A stretch of 64,000 nucleotides of DNA from Dasypus novemcinctus (Eukaryota; Chordata; Mammalia; Cingulata; Dasypodidae), in the NCBI RefSeq assembly GCF_030445035.2, contig NC_080676.1:9400940-9464939 (forward strand), read 5' to 3'. A program made the position numbers and the translations under genes. Within the stretch, counting starts at the first letter, position 1, and the number at the start of each line of letters is the position of its first letter. The notes below the pieces were generated by a model that saw nothing but the letters and a program-made list of their open reading frames with translations, made no database searches and was not told the origin of the DNA. This document shows, in pieces, positions 36,780-47,579 of the stretch.

Positions 36780-37605
36780 TAACGCTGACCTGGTGGCTTG
36801 AAGCAGCAGGAGGTTGTTCTCGCACAGTCTGGAGACCCCAAGTCTGAAGTCAAGGTGTCGGCCGCGGGCGCTGAGGGAGAAGCTGCCCCTGCCCCTCCTG
36901 GCGCCTGGAGGCTGCCAGAAGCCTGGGCTTGCAGACGCCTCCCTCCCTCCCAGCCGCCGTCTTCGTGGCCTTCTTGTCTGGGTCTCTAGGCCTGCGTCCA
37001 CTGCTCTTCTCTGACAAGGACTCGTTCCTAGATTTAGGGCCCATCCTCAATCCAGGATCATCTCACCTCAAGAGCCTTAATTTATTTACAGCTGCAAAGA
37101 CCTTTTTTTTTTTAAAGATTTATTTTTATTTATTTCTCTCCCCTTCCCTGCCACCCCAGTTGTCTGTTCTCTGTGTCTATTTGCTGCGTGTTCTTCTTTG
37201 TCCGCTTCTGTTGTTGTCAGTGGCACAGGAATCTGTGTTTCTTTTTGTTGCGTCATCTTGTGGTGTCAGCTCTCCGTGTGTGCGGCGCCATTCCTGGGCA
37301 GGCTGCACTTTTCTTTCGCACAGGGCGGCTCTCCTTACGGGGCGCACTCCTTGCACGTGGGGCTCCCCTACACGGGGGACACCCCTGCATGGCACAGCAC
37401 TCCTTGCACACATCAGCATTGCGCATGGGCCAGCTCCACACGGGTCAAGGAGGCCCGGGGTTTGAACCACGGACCTCCCATGTGGTAGGCGGACTCCCTG
37501 ACCACTGGGCCAAGTCTGCTTCCCTGCAAAGACCTTTTTTCCAAATAAGGCCACATCCGAGATAAGGATGCAAACAATTTGGGGGGCACAACCCGATCCT
37601 CCCTG
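36780..37605. repeat. Ancient mammalian repeat split by a SINE
   Basis: Left part 36780-37108 ('tggtggcttgaagcagcagg', 'gaagtcaaggtgtcggccgc', 'gccttaatttatttacagct'); right part 37541-37605 ('ccaaataaggccacatccga', 'aatttggggggcacaacccg'). A widely found placental repeat; name not assigned. Confidence 0.6.
37109..37523 (-). mobile_element. Long DAS-type SINE with 17-bp duplication
   Basis: CTGCAAAGACCTTTTTT is exact at 37092-37108 and 37524-37540. Head at the right, 'ggcccagtggt' type. It contains the segment missing from the deletion subfamily. Confidence 0.93.
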
Positions 37606-39773
37606 AGAAAGGATGTGCCAAGCCAAGGGCAGCCGCCCCTTTCTAGGAGACCCTGTGGTGTAGGAGGGGTGCACTTGTCGGGAGTCTTTCGCTCATGTAT
37701 TCATTCAGCCAACAAAAAGGAGCGCCTTCGCGAGCCCCCCGCAGCTCCCCCCGTGGCCGTTTCCTCCCCATGGGCAGCGTCACCTCCAGCTCTGCTGGAC
37801 GAAGGAGGCAAAGCCCTGGGCGAGGGGCCTGGCCTCGAATCAGTGCTTAGCAAGTGCTGTCGTCGCGGTCACTGACGCGCGTCGTCGGAGCTCCTGCCAG
37901 CGCCTGGCTTTGTGGCCGGGCCAGCCTCACAGGCAGGGCCTCGGTTTCTCATTCTGTGAAATGGGGCTGCTCGCACTGTCGGCTCAGGCGCTGGGCCTGC
38001 CCGGAGGTTGTGACCCCTGAATGTCCCATCCCCTCTGGCCTGGAGAGGCCCTGGGTGGGTGCTGTTCGGGGTAGGGTTGCCTAGTGGTCTGTGGAGGCCC
38101 CCCCCCCCGGATCTGCTGGCTGCTGCCCCCTGGGACCTGGAGAGAACTGAACCTGGTGACCGCAGTCGCTCCCGTGGCGGCTGGGCAGGGACGCAGGAGC
38201 GCTGAGGCCTCGGGGCTGCCGGAAACACCCTGTCGTGCCGCGCTCCACCGCAGGCCTCTCACCCGGGCCTGGGTCTCAGCCTTCCTGTGGCCCCCGGCTC
38301 TGGGCTGGACAGTGACCGCCTGTCAGTGGAGTTGACGGAAACCGAATTCCTTCCTCTACACCGCAGGCCCTGGTGGCTGAGGACTGCTGCAAGGCCCCCA
38401 CTGCTGGTCCCTCTCCTCTCTGTACGCCCCCGCTCAGGGCTCCATGGGTCCCCCAAGAGGCCATTTTACGGCCTTTCCCTGGCCTGCTGCCCGGGATGCT
38501 GGTGCCCATGGGATGGGGTGAGGTGCGGTGCCATGCAGCCTCGATGGAGGCCGGAGGCTACTCAGGGCCTGGCCGTCCGCCCTCGGCCTTGCCACTGGCT
38601 TGGGGTCTTCTGGCTGTGTACCCTCTCTCTTAACCACCCCTTCCCCGTCCGGGCCCTGTCTTTTGTCATCTGGTTTAGGTCCAGCCAGCCCAGGGTAAGG
38701 GAGGGGCCGGTGGGGAGGGAACGACGGGGCCAGAGAAGCCGAGCTCACCCAAGGCACCTCCTTTCTTCTTTGGCTTGAAGGAAACTCTCCTGTTTATGGA
38801 GCACCTACTTTGCGCCAGGCCCTGCGCTGGCTGCGCTCATCCATTCCACCTCTTAGCCACCCTGCCCGGTAAACGTTTCCCTCTCCAGCTCACGGACGAG
38901 GCAGCGGAGCTTCCAGAAGTCTGTAGAACTTGTTCGTAGCTCCTAAAGAGCAGCGCTAGGGATCTGGCCTGGGTCACCTTGGCTCCAGAGCGTCCGGCCT
39001 CGCTGCTGCCTCCACTCGCGGAACGGGTGGGGAGAAGCAGGGAAGACCCGTCAGGCGGGGGGGGACCCCGACAGCCCACTCCTCCACCCTCGGCCCTGCC
39101 ACCCAATGGGCCCGGCCCCCCATCTCCCCCCGGGGCGTCAGGGCGCTGGAGCCCGCAGGTGCAGCTCCCGTGCCGCTCGGACAGGGGGCTTGTCCCCCGC
39201 GTCGGCCCCGGGAAGCCGCATTTCCAGCTGTCGTTCCTCGACGGTTTAATTGATCTGCCAACGGTATTTACTGGCGCAGCGGCTCGGCAGAGGAGGCTGG
39301 CGGCCGGCCAAGGCTGCTGGTATCGATGAAAACCAAAGCGGGTTTCCTGCCAGGATGACCGCAAGGGCACCGTCCCCTTGCCGGGGCTGTCCTCGGCCTG
39401 CGCGGGACCCGCGCCCTTCCTGCTCCTCGCTCGCTCGTCGTCGCCCTCCCGCCTCCTCGACGTCTGGACCTGGCTCCTCTCCTCCGGGCGGCGCAGGGCC
39501 CCCCCGGCCTCCCGTCGTCACCCCGCTCTGCCGCCCTCCCGCCCCGGCTCAGCCCCGGCCCGAGCCAGCGCTCTGCCCCCGCCCTGCACCCTCGGGCAGC
39601 CCCGACCACTCTGCCCCCTTCACGAGTTCGTCCTTCTGCCAATGTCGGCTCCCCCAAGGGGACATGACGTTCCTCAGGGCAGGCCTGCGGCCCAGGAGGG
39701 GGGCGTGCGGACGCGGAAAGAGGGAGGACAAAAAAAATAGATGCCTGCGCTTATTTGTAAAAGATGAGCGGTG
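37606..39773. other. Intron 2, GC-rich; CpG-dense stretch
   Basis: 38765-38870 resembles an old L2/MIR-type end ('tttatggagcacctactttg', 'gccaggccctgcgctggctg'). A MIR-like piece lies at about 37940-37970. 38960-39620 is CpG-dense and could be an intragenic CpG island; in its middle, 39240-39330 has 'tttaattgatctgcc' and 'ctggtatcgatgaaaacc', which look like homeobox/Onecut-type sites. No coding exon could be supported. Confidence 0.5.
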
Positions 39774-39783
39774 GAGGTGGTAA

Positions 39784-40207
39784 CATTTTTTTTTTTTAAG
39801 ATTTATTTTTTTGATTATTTCTCTCCCCTCCCCCCCACTCCAGTTGTCTGCTCTCTGTGTCCATTTGCTGGGTGTTCTCTTTTTTTGCCCACTTCTGTTG
39901 TTGTCAGCGGCGCGGGAATCTGTTTCTTTTTGCTGCATCATCTTGCTGTGTCAGCTCTCCGTGTGTGCGGCACCGTTCCTGGGCAGGCTGCACTTTCTGT
40001 CGCGCTGGGCGGCTCTCTTTACAGGGTACACTCCTTGTGTGTGGGGCTCCCCTACATGGGGGACACCCCTGCGTGGCAGGGCACTCCTTGCGCGCATCAG
40101 CACTGCGCATGGGCCAGCTCCACACGGGTCAAGGAGGCCGGGGGTTTGAACCTCGGACCTCCCACTGGTAGGTGGACACCCATCCACTGGGCCAAGTCCC
40201 CTTCCCA
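39784..40207 (-). mobile_element. Long DAS-type SINE with short duplication
   Basis: AGGTGGTAA at 39775-39783 and 40208-40216. Head 'gggccaagtccccttccc' on the + strand. Full-length, antisense to SPSB4. Confidence 0.9.
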
Positions 40208-40309
40208 AGGTGGTAAATTTAAATGCTACCTAAGAGTGGACACCAAAGAGCCCCTCAGACCGTCCCTCAAGCCCCCCAGGTCCCCTTCGTTCCACCACCC
40301 CCCCCCAGT

Positions 40310-40538
40310 TAGCAGTTTCTCACACATCCTTCCAGAGGTATTTATGACCTAGTTTTTACATAAATGGGATCATACTGTAAACATTTCCCCCCTTAATGGA
40401 CCTTGGCAGTTGTTTACAATCAGTTAATACCGAGCTGCCTCTTCTTTTGTCCCAGCTGTGTGGTTGTCCAGGAGTGGTTATATCGTCGTTTAATTATTCA
40501 GATCCCTCCTTTTGGGCATTTAGATAGTTTTCAATATT
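40310..40538 (-). mobile_element. L1-like 3'-end fragment, antisense
   Basis: 'atccttccagaggtatttat', 'ataaatgggatcatactgta', 'gccctc..' type remnants and 'ccttttgggcatttagatag' follow the order of antisense LINE ends. Diverged; the class is likely but not certain. Confidence 0.5.
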
Positions 40539-40553
40539 TGAGAATGACCTTTT

Positions 40554-40936
40554 TTTTTATTTTTATTTTTGTTTCTCTCCCTGCCTCCCCATCTGTTGTC
40601 TGCTCTCTCTGTCCATTCGCTGTGTGTTCTTCTGTGTCCGCCTGCATTGTTGTCAGCAGCACCGACAGTCTGTCTCTCTTTGTTGCATCATCTTGCTGCA
40701 TCAGCTCTGTGTGTGTGCAGCACCACTCCTGGGTGGGCTGCACTTTTTCCGCACAGGGCAGCTCTCCTTATGGGGTGCACTCCTTGCGTGTGGGGCTTCC
40801 CTACACAGGGGAGCACTGCACATGGGCCATCAGCACTGCACATGGGCCAGCTGCACACAGGCCGGGAGGCCCTGGGTTTGAACCCTGGATCTCCCATATG
40901 GTAGGCAGATGCTCTGTTGAGCCAAATCCGCTTCCC
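40554..40936 (-). mobile_element. Older DAS-type SINE with internal 20-bp duplication
   Basis: The flanks TGAGAATGACCTTTT (40539-40553) and TGAGAATGAACTTTT (40937-40951) match at 14 of 15 positions, so it is older than copies with exact flanks. The head is the 'ggctcaac' type. 'agcactgcacatgggcca' occurs at 40812-40829 and again at 40832-40849, replacing part of the usual body. Confidence 0.85.
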
Positions 40937-40964
40937 TGAGAATGAACTTTTGATCCTGATTTGA

Positions 40965-41215
40965 GCCCCTCTCTGCCCGCTTCCTGGCTCGTTGACTTTG
41001 GAGGTGTTATGGAACGTCCCTGGGCCTCGGTTTTCCCACCTGTGCAGCGTCACCGAGCACAGAGAAGATGCGGGCCATGAAGCACGGCCCGGTGCATGAC
41101 TCCGGCAGGTGCACGGTGGAGGAGCTGTTGCTTCGCTCTGCTTGTCCCGCCTTGCTGACCACCCACTGGCGCATCGTGGGCGCTCAACAACGCCTGCAAT
41201 GGTTTGTCTTCTAGT
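40965..41215 (+). repeat. MIR copy, diverged
   Basis: 'ggcctcggttttcccacctg' followed by 'gtgggcgctcaacaacgcct' at the 3' end gives the MIR order. The middle is poorly kept. Confidence 0.6.
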
Positions 41216-41959
41216 TTACAGTCCAGGAGGATCACGTTAATTTGTTATCAGTGGGCTTCAGACCCGCTGCTGGGCTGAGGCCACCTGAGTCATCTGATCC
41301 AGCCAGTCCTTACTTAGGGTGCCAGCACCGTGAGGCACCCGGCACGCGAGGGTGCACAGAGTAGGGCCTGGCTCCTGCGTGGGCTGCTCTGTCGCTGCTG
41401 CTGATGCAGAAGGAGCATCTCTTTGAGGCAGGGGCTGCGTCTTGGCCTTCTCACCCCCCCAGAGCCCCCCTTGGAACCGAGCACAGAGAAGGTGCTCAGT
41501 GACAGCAGTGACTGCATGGCCTTCCACCCCCGAAGGCCCTTTCCGTGCCCTGCCACGGCGGCCGGCTGAGAGCCCCACCTGGCGCTGGCCGGACCTGCAC
41601 CCACCTCCCCTGTGTGCTCTGTGGGGCTCATCTGCCCCCCTCACGGGCCAAGTGGGCCAGCAGGGTGGGCCGAGCCTTTCAGTTCAGGGTCCTGCATTCA
41701 CAAAAGGAGCAGACTTTGAGCTGAGAAAAGGTCCGGCTCGGACGCCGTGGCCCAGCGGCGAGGACAGGCTTTCCCTCTAAGCACCGTCAGGAGCGGTTCA
41801 TCCAGGAAGTTCTGCTGGGGAAAGGGGACTTGGAAACGCAGGCTCGGTCCCACGAGCATCGCCGGGACCAAAGCAGAGTTACCTGGAGCGGGCACTGGAA
41901 TTGCTGCTGCCGTTGTCATCCTGGAGTGGTAGTTCCTCCTGGGCTCAGGGCCCTGGATG
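41216..41959. other. Intron 2, no feature recognised
   Basis: GC-rich, overlapping frames on both strands without a recognisable product. No repeat named. Confidence 0.5.
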
Positions 41960-42620
41960 CAGCCCCAACTTGGTTTCTAGTTAGCAGTGACCCTGAGCAA
42001 GTCATTTCACCCCTGGCCTCGGTTAACTCATCCGTAAGATAGAAATATAGGGGAAGCGGACTTGGCCCAGTGGTTAGGGCATCCACCTACCACGTGGGAG
42101 GTCCATGGTTCAAACCCCGGGCCTCCTTGACCCGTGTGGAGCTGGCCCATGCGCAGTGCTGATGCGCGCAAGGAGTGCCGTGCCACGCAGGGGTGTGCCC
42201 CGCATAGGGGAACCCCACGTGCAAGGAGTGCACCCCATAAGGAGAGCCGCCCAGCATGAAAGAAAGTGCAGCCTGCCCAGGAATGGTGCCACCCACACGG
42301 AGAGCTGACACAGCGAGATGACGCAACAAAGAGACACAGAATCCCGTGCAGCTGACAACAACAGAAGCGGACAAAGAAGACGCAGCAAATAGACACAGAG
42401 AACAGACAACCAGGGCAGGGGGGAAGGGGAGAGAAATAAATAAAATAAAATAAATCGTTGAAAAAAAAAAAAAGGAAAATACTTTTTTAAAAAAGATAGA
42501 AATATAAATTTAATTTGCCACGGGGCGCTAAGGTCCTGGATTATATATACAAAGTGAGGGGCTAGTGCCTGGCCCAGAATAGGATACTGACAAAATGGGA
42601 GGTTTGAAAATTGCCAGTTA
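41960..42620 (+). repeat. MIR copy split by a SINE
   Basis: Left part to 42049 ('agcagtgaccctgagcaagt', 'ggttaactcatccgtaagat'), right part from 42507 ('gtgcctggcccagaatagga'). The SINE at 42050-42492 opened it. Confidence 0.7.
42050..42492 (+). mobile_element. Long DAS-type SINE with 14-bp duplication, in a MIR
   Basis: AAGATAGAAATATA is exact at 42036-42049 and 42493-42506. The start 'ggggaagcggacttggccca' and box B 'ggttcaaaccccg' are intact. It retains the segment missing from the deletion subfamily. The tail is A-rich with an extra 'ggaaaatacttttttaa' piece. Confidence 0.92.
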
Positions 42621-42790
42621 TGGCAATTACTGCTCTCACAGACAAGCCAAATTATCGTTAGCGTGATTGAACATGGAAATAATTATCGTTATTAAATTTC
42701 AGGCCACATTATGAAATTTGAGCAATTTCACACCAACAGGGATGTGTTGCCTTTGGGAGGATTATGACTTTTTAAGATACGTGATAGAAA
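42621..42790. promoter_or_regulatory. AT-rich island, candidate conserved non-coding element
   Basis: An unassigned AT-rich block inside GC-rich intron. AATTATCGTTA occurs at 42650-42660 and again at 42681-42691, with TAAT-core sites, 'gccagttatggcaattactg' and 'gacattatgaaatttg'-like text around. Repeated motif sites of this type are common in developmental enhancers. No repeat family recognised. The call is inference. Confidence 0.35.
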
Positions 42791-45700
42791 CGCCCCCCGA
42801 GGCTCAGGCCACTGGGCGTTGGTCACAAATGAGCCGGGGCTGGGTTCTCCTGCGAGCAGCTTCAGAGGCCTCCAGCTACACGCCCTGTGCGGCTGTGCTT
42901 GTCAGCAGGGAGTCTCCTGTCCCAGCAGCGTCCTCACCAGCTCTGCGCCAGGAGGACGTCTGTGAGGAAGGAGCGCTGGGGTGGTGGTGTGAAGGACAGC
43001 CTCCATCCCTGAAGAGTTACCAGGCCTGGCTGGGGGCCAGCTGGGGCAAGTGGGGTGGGGGCGGCTGGACCCCTGCTCTGGAGGAGCTGGCAGGTGGGTG
43101 AGGGCACGGCCTGGGTGGTGGGGCTGGAGGGTCCCTGCCCAGCGTCCGCTGCAAGGCCCACATCTCACAGGTGGGAGCCGAACGGACCTGCGAGCTGGAG
43201 GGATTGTCCAAGGCACCGGCCAGTTAGCGGCGGAAGCAGAGCTCAACCTAGACCCCCAAACCCCCTTGAAAATGCCCCTCATCAGAAGCGAGAGAGCCAG
43301 AGCCGGAGAATGCAGGGCAGTTTGTGAGTCAGAATCGGAAATCCCATAGAGACGGTGGGAGTGCTGGGTGGGGGCCGGCAGGGCCTCTGGGGTTAGGCCT
43401 CGAGGCTTGGCTGTGTCTGCAGCCCCTCGGTGGTTTCCCGATGCCTCCACCTGTTCAGACCCGGCCCTGACGCCCGCCCAGGCTGCAGAACGAGGGGTGC
43501 AACGCAGTCCCAGGGGCCCGGGCTGAGAACTGGGTCTGTCCACTTACTTGCTGGGTGACCTGGGTGTAAGTTTCCCACCCTCTCAGCTCCTCGGTGTCCT
43601 CGCCGGTGAAGTGGGTGTAGCCGTGGCGCTCGCCCACAGGGCTGTTGTCAGCCGTGCCTCTCAAGCTCAAGTGCAGGCTCCGGGTCGTGGGTGCGGGTGG
43701 GGCCCGAGGGTCCCACTTCCAGCAGCCCCTGGGTGGGCTGGGAGGCGTAAACGGTCCCTGCGTGCGGGCCCCTGGCACTCGGCCCTCTCTCCCACGATTC
43801 CGAGCCCGCCTCCGGCCGCTCGCCCCCGGCCCTGCCGCCCTCTAACCCCCACCCTGGACCTGCAGCCCCCGGCTTCAGCTCGTGCCGCCCTCTCTGTTGG
43901 AAGCGGCCAGCTTCCCCTGCCCCAGCAAGGTCCGCGTTGCCAGGCCTGGCTCTGCCCACCGCCCCTCCTGCTCGTCTGGCACCGACGGCAGCCCCTGGGC
44001 CTCGCTGCGCCCTCATAACCCTGCGCGCCCTCTGCCTTCTTTCCTCCTCCTCCCTCTTCCCATCCTCCCCAACCACCGAGTGACTCAGTGCACGTCTCCC
44101 CAGACCTACGTGCTCACGTTTGCCCGTGAGCTGCATACAAGTGCGTGCACGTTATCAGCCACGCGTTTTCCCGAGGGTGACTGGAGTTTGGGAAGGGATC
44201 ACCGGGAACAGACGTAGGCGTTGGCTGAGCGCTCCCAGAAGTCCAAGCGCTGCTTAGCACTGCCCAGCCACAGCAGGAAGTGCTGTCTGTGTGTCAAGTC
44301 ATTTAATCCACACGGATGAGGCGTTGTTAGCCCATTCCACCCACGGGGAGACTGAGGCCGAGGAGGCTGGGAGCCAGCCCGAGGCACCCGCCCGGGAGGG
44401 GGCCGTCCATGGACTCGAATCCAGGGCCCACGCCTCCGCTCTCCCCAGGGTCACACTGAGCCCTCCTCATTTGAGCAGGTGGTCCAGGCCCTGGCTTTAG
44501 CTTAGCCAGAGCTGGGGCACCGGCAGCCTCCGCTGCCCCCGCACAGCCAAACTGCGCTCGTTCTCAGCCCGTCAGTTTGGAATCGGTGGTGATGCTGGAG
44601 GGCTGGGGAAACGGCGAGTGGAGTAAGCACATCTGCAGGGGGCACGTTTCAGTGACTCAGGAGAGCCGACGGCCTTCTCGGCTGGCAGCGGCAGGTAAAT
44701 TGCCGAAGGTCAGGGAACCGCCGAGGCTCCCCGTCCCATCCCCCGGTGGGGGCGAGGGAGCGGGTAGCGTGAGTAACGGCGCACCCAGACGCTAACAAGC
44801 CTGCGAGGCTAGGCCTTCCATAACTCAAGTTAAGCCTGTGTGGTTTAATAGCCCTTCTTCATCAGGCCTTCCAGGACTCGCTGCGGCCTTAATGATTTAT
44901 TTCCTTGGGATGAAATTAAGCGCAGACAGCGCAGGCTTGGAGAATGCTGCCGTGCCTGCTCCCCTCTCGGCTGCCCTCGGCCCTGCCTTGGCGACACGCC
45001 TCCTGGGAGCCCCGGAGGGCGCGGGCTGCCCGGCACGGGTGCCCGGGCCCGCGCGGACCCCCGGGGCCTCCCCATCTCTCGGCCTCTGAGGCTCCCAAAC
45101 CGGGGAGCAGCGGGACGATGGCCTCGTCCGGGCTCTGGAGTCATTTAAGCAGATGGGTTTGAGCTGACCCGTTTGGAGGCATGGCGGGGTGCAACGTTCC
45201 CCGTTTCTTGAGGTTTCTCCCGCAAATGAGTTTGGCAAGGCTGCCTCAGCCGGAAGCTGGTTCGCTCCTGGTGCTCGGTGGGGCACCCCGCCTGAGCCCC
45301 GGCTGCTCTCCCTGAGCGTGGCCGCCTCCAGGCGAGGGGCCACTGCTGAGGGCCCTTCACCGAGCGGACACAGAGGCCGGGAGCCGAAGGGCAGGGGGGC
45401 ATGTTGAGTTGGGGTGCCCCTGAAGGCCAGTGCCTAGGAGACCCCGGTCGTCTCAGGAAAGGGGGTGTGTGCAGGGTGGTGGGAGGGTGGGCGGGTGCAG
45501 GAACTGGGAAGGGCTCAGGCTGCCCACTGCCTCGGCTGCTCCAAGGCCCCTCGGCCCCCTCGTTCCCCACCTTTCCCCCACCAGTTCTGTTCCCTCCAAA
45601 TTTGGGGCCCCCCTTGGCTGGCCTGGTGTCCTCCAGCTGCAGCCTCCCTGTTAGCCGGCATGTTATTTTCCCAGTCTCGGCTCAGAGTCCTGAGAGGTTC

Positions 45701-47367
45701 TGACCGCCCCGCCGCCCCCCAGGCGCAGCGGAGACTCCCGTGCAGCCCTCTGTTCGGCCACCCGTATGTGCGCTGAGCTGCGGGTGGGCTGCGGGCGTCC
45801 TGGAGTCGATCACCCGGCACAGGTGCCCGGACGCTGGCATTCCTCCGGGAGCTTGTGGAAAACACAGATTTCTGCTGTTCCTTGCCTAGCAAATCAGGCG
45901 CTTTCAGGGGGCCCGGGAATGCGTGTGTGCGGGCGTGCATGCGCGTGTGTGTGCGCGTGTGCAGGCGGCGGCGTGTGTGCTTTAGAGCACCCCAGCCAGA
46001 CGGCAGCTGCTTGGGACACCCGGCTGGAGGGGGCCGCTGGGTGGTGGGTGGTGCAGAGTCAAGTGAGGGAAGAGGGCGAGGTCGGGCAAGCAGTGACCCC
46101 CCCGATTTACAGGAACTGGTCAGCAAGTGCGGTCCGAGGCAGAGACAGGCTTCGGTTGTCTTGGCTGAACAGGCCGGGGGCCCTCAGACCCTTCTCGTCG
46201 GCCCTGGCACCCAGGAAAGGGGCATCGGGCAGTGTCCAGCCCTGTCCCGGCCCCCCAGGGAAACGCGTGCCGCAGCCCAGGTGCCGGCGTCCGCCCCGAC
46301 ATGGAAAGGCTGTTCCCGGGGCGTCCCTGAGGCTGCGCAGGAGTGGCGGTGCCACGCCTGCACCCCTGAGACGTGCGGGGGCTGCGCTGCCCCCCTCGGC
46401 CAGGTGCCGGGCGCTCCCGTTTACGCCGGTGCCCGTGGCCCTGGCCGAGCACGCGCCCGTGGCCTGAGCGGCTGGCTGACTCACGGGGTCTGCAGCGTGG
46501 CGTGGAAAAACACGGGGTGCTGGGATGGAGGGCGAGGCCCTGGGAAGGGGCGCCCGCTTCCCCCAGCGTCTGCGCCACGCGGAGAGCACGCGTAGGCTGC
46601 ACCTCGAAACCTCGGCGGAGGAGCCCCGAGATGCTGCCGAGCCGCCAAGAAGAGTAAAGGGCGGCGCGGGCGCCTGCCCAGACGCTCGTCCACTCTGGGT
46701 GGGGAGAAGCTGCGCTTGCCTCGGCCCCCGGGATCCCGCGAAGGCGTCGCACCCCCTGGGCCCTGGGCCCTGCCCGGGTCGGCTGCCCGCCGGCGGGGGA
46801 AGGACGGCGACGCGCGGCGTTGATCGCCCTGCCGTGCCTGTGAAGGCGCCTTGGGCCAGGGGCCCCTGTCTGCTCTCCTGAGCCCCCCGTCCGGTGGGGA
46901 GGCAAAGACAAGACGGGAAAGGCTGTTTTTGTTTTTATTGGTGAGTCAATCACTCAGAAAGTATGTTTGAGCGTCTATATTGCCAGGTTCTGGGGATCGC
47001 ATGAAGATAATCTCAAGGAAGAGAGAAAACCAGGAAAAGAAAAGCAACAACAAAGAAATGCTCATGATAAACCCAGCTCTAGATAAATGTGATTAAGAGA
47101 ACAAAGCGGGAGGATGTGCGGGGCAGGGTGGAGAGGTGGCGGTGGGTTTCTGGCCGGGGGGGAGGTCTGTTCGAGGGGGGCCTCGGTGATGTGGCAGAGG
47201 AGTGAGTCAGGGAGGACGCCGAGTGAGCCGCGGTCAGCAGGCTGGGCATGGCGAGGGAAAGACGCTGGGGCGGAGGCGTGGGTGGGCAGGACACCAAGGA
47301 GCAGCGCTTCTTATTTCTTTCCATCCCTCAGACACCAGGCATTCACATCGTTTAGTAAAAAAGTCGA
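42791..47367. other. Intron 2, GC-rich with MIRs and CpG-dense stretches
   Basis: MIR at 43520-43650 (+: 'cttacttgctgggtgacctg') and a minus MIR at about 44220-44460 ('cacggggagactgaggccga', 'tggactcgaatccagggccc'). 44870-44935 is an AT-richer island with 'ccttaatgatttatttcc' and 'gaaattaagcgcagac'. 46100-46900 is CpG-dense; frames up to 277 codons there overlap on both strands and resemble nothing known. No exon supported. Confidence 0.5.
45933..45963. repeat. Alternating purine-pyrimidine tract (31 bp)
   Basis: A perfect alternating GC/GT/CA run from 45933 to 45963, next to another 10-bp run at 45921-45930. Such tracts favour left-handed Z-DNA. Confidence 0.85.
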
Positions 47368-47487
47368 GGGAGAGTGGATGTGGCTCGAGTGGTTGGGTGC
47401 CTGCCTCCCACACGGGCGGTCCAGGGTTCAGTCCCCAGTGCCTCCCGGAAACAAAAAAGCAAACAAACAGAAAAAGAAAAAAAAAAC
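47368..47487 (+). mobile_element. Short DAS-type SINE (first of a tandem pair)
   Basis: 'ggatgtggctcgagtggttg' head, 'ggtccagggttcagtcccca' box B, 'gtgcctcccgg' end and an A-rich tail. About 80 bp of tRNA-like body without the long 3' part of the other copies. Confidence 0.8.
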
Positions 47488-47493
47488 CAACTC

Positions 47494-47579
47494 GGGGGAG
47501 CCAGTGTGGCTCAGCGGTTGAGCGCCAGCTTCCCACATATGAGGTGTGGGGTTCTAAGACCCCGGTATCTTAAAAAAAA
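47494..47579 (+). mobile_element. Short DAS-type SINE (second of a tandem pair)
   Basis: 'agccagtgtggctcagcggt' head, 'ggtgtggggttctaagaccc' box B region, A tail. It follows the first copy's tail by about 6 bp, same orientation, and is diverged from it. Confidence 0.8.

Noticed and set aside
45766..46953. Frames of 233, 246 and 277 codons on both strands
   Set aside because: CpG-dense stretch with mutually overlapping frames and no recognisable protein.
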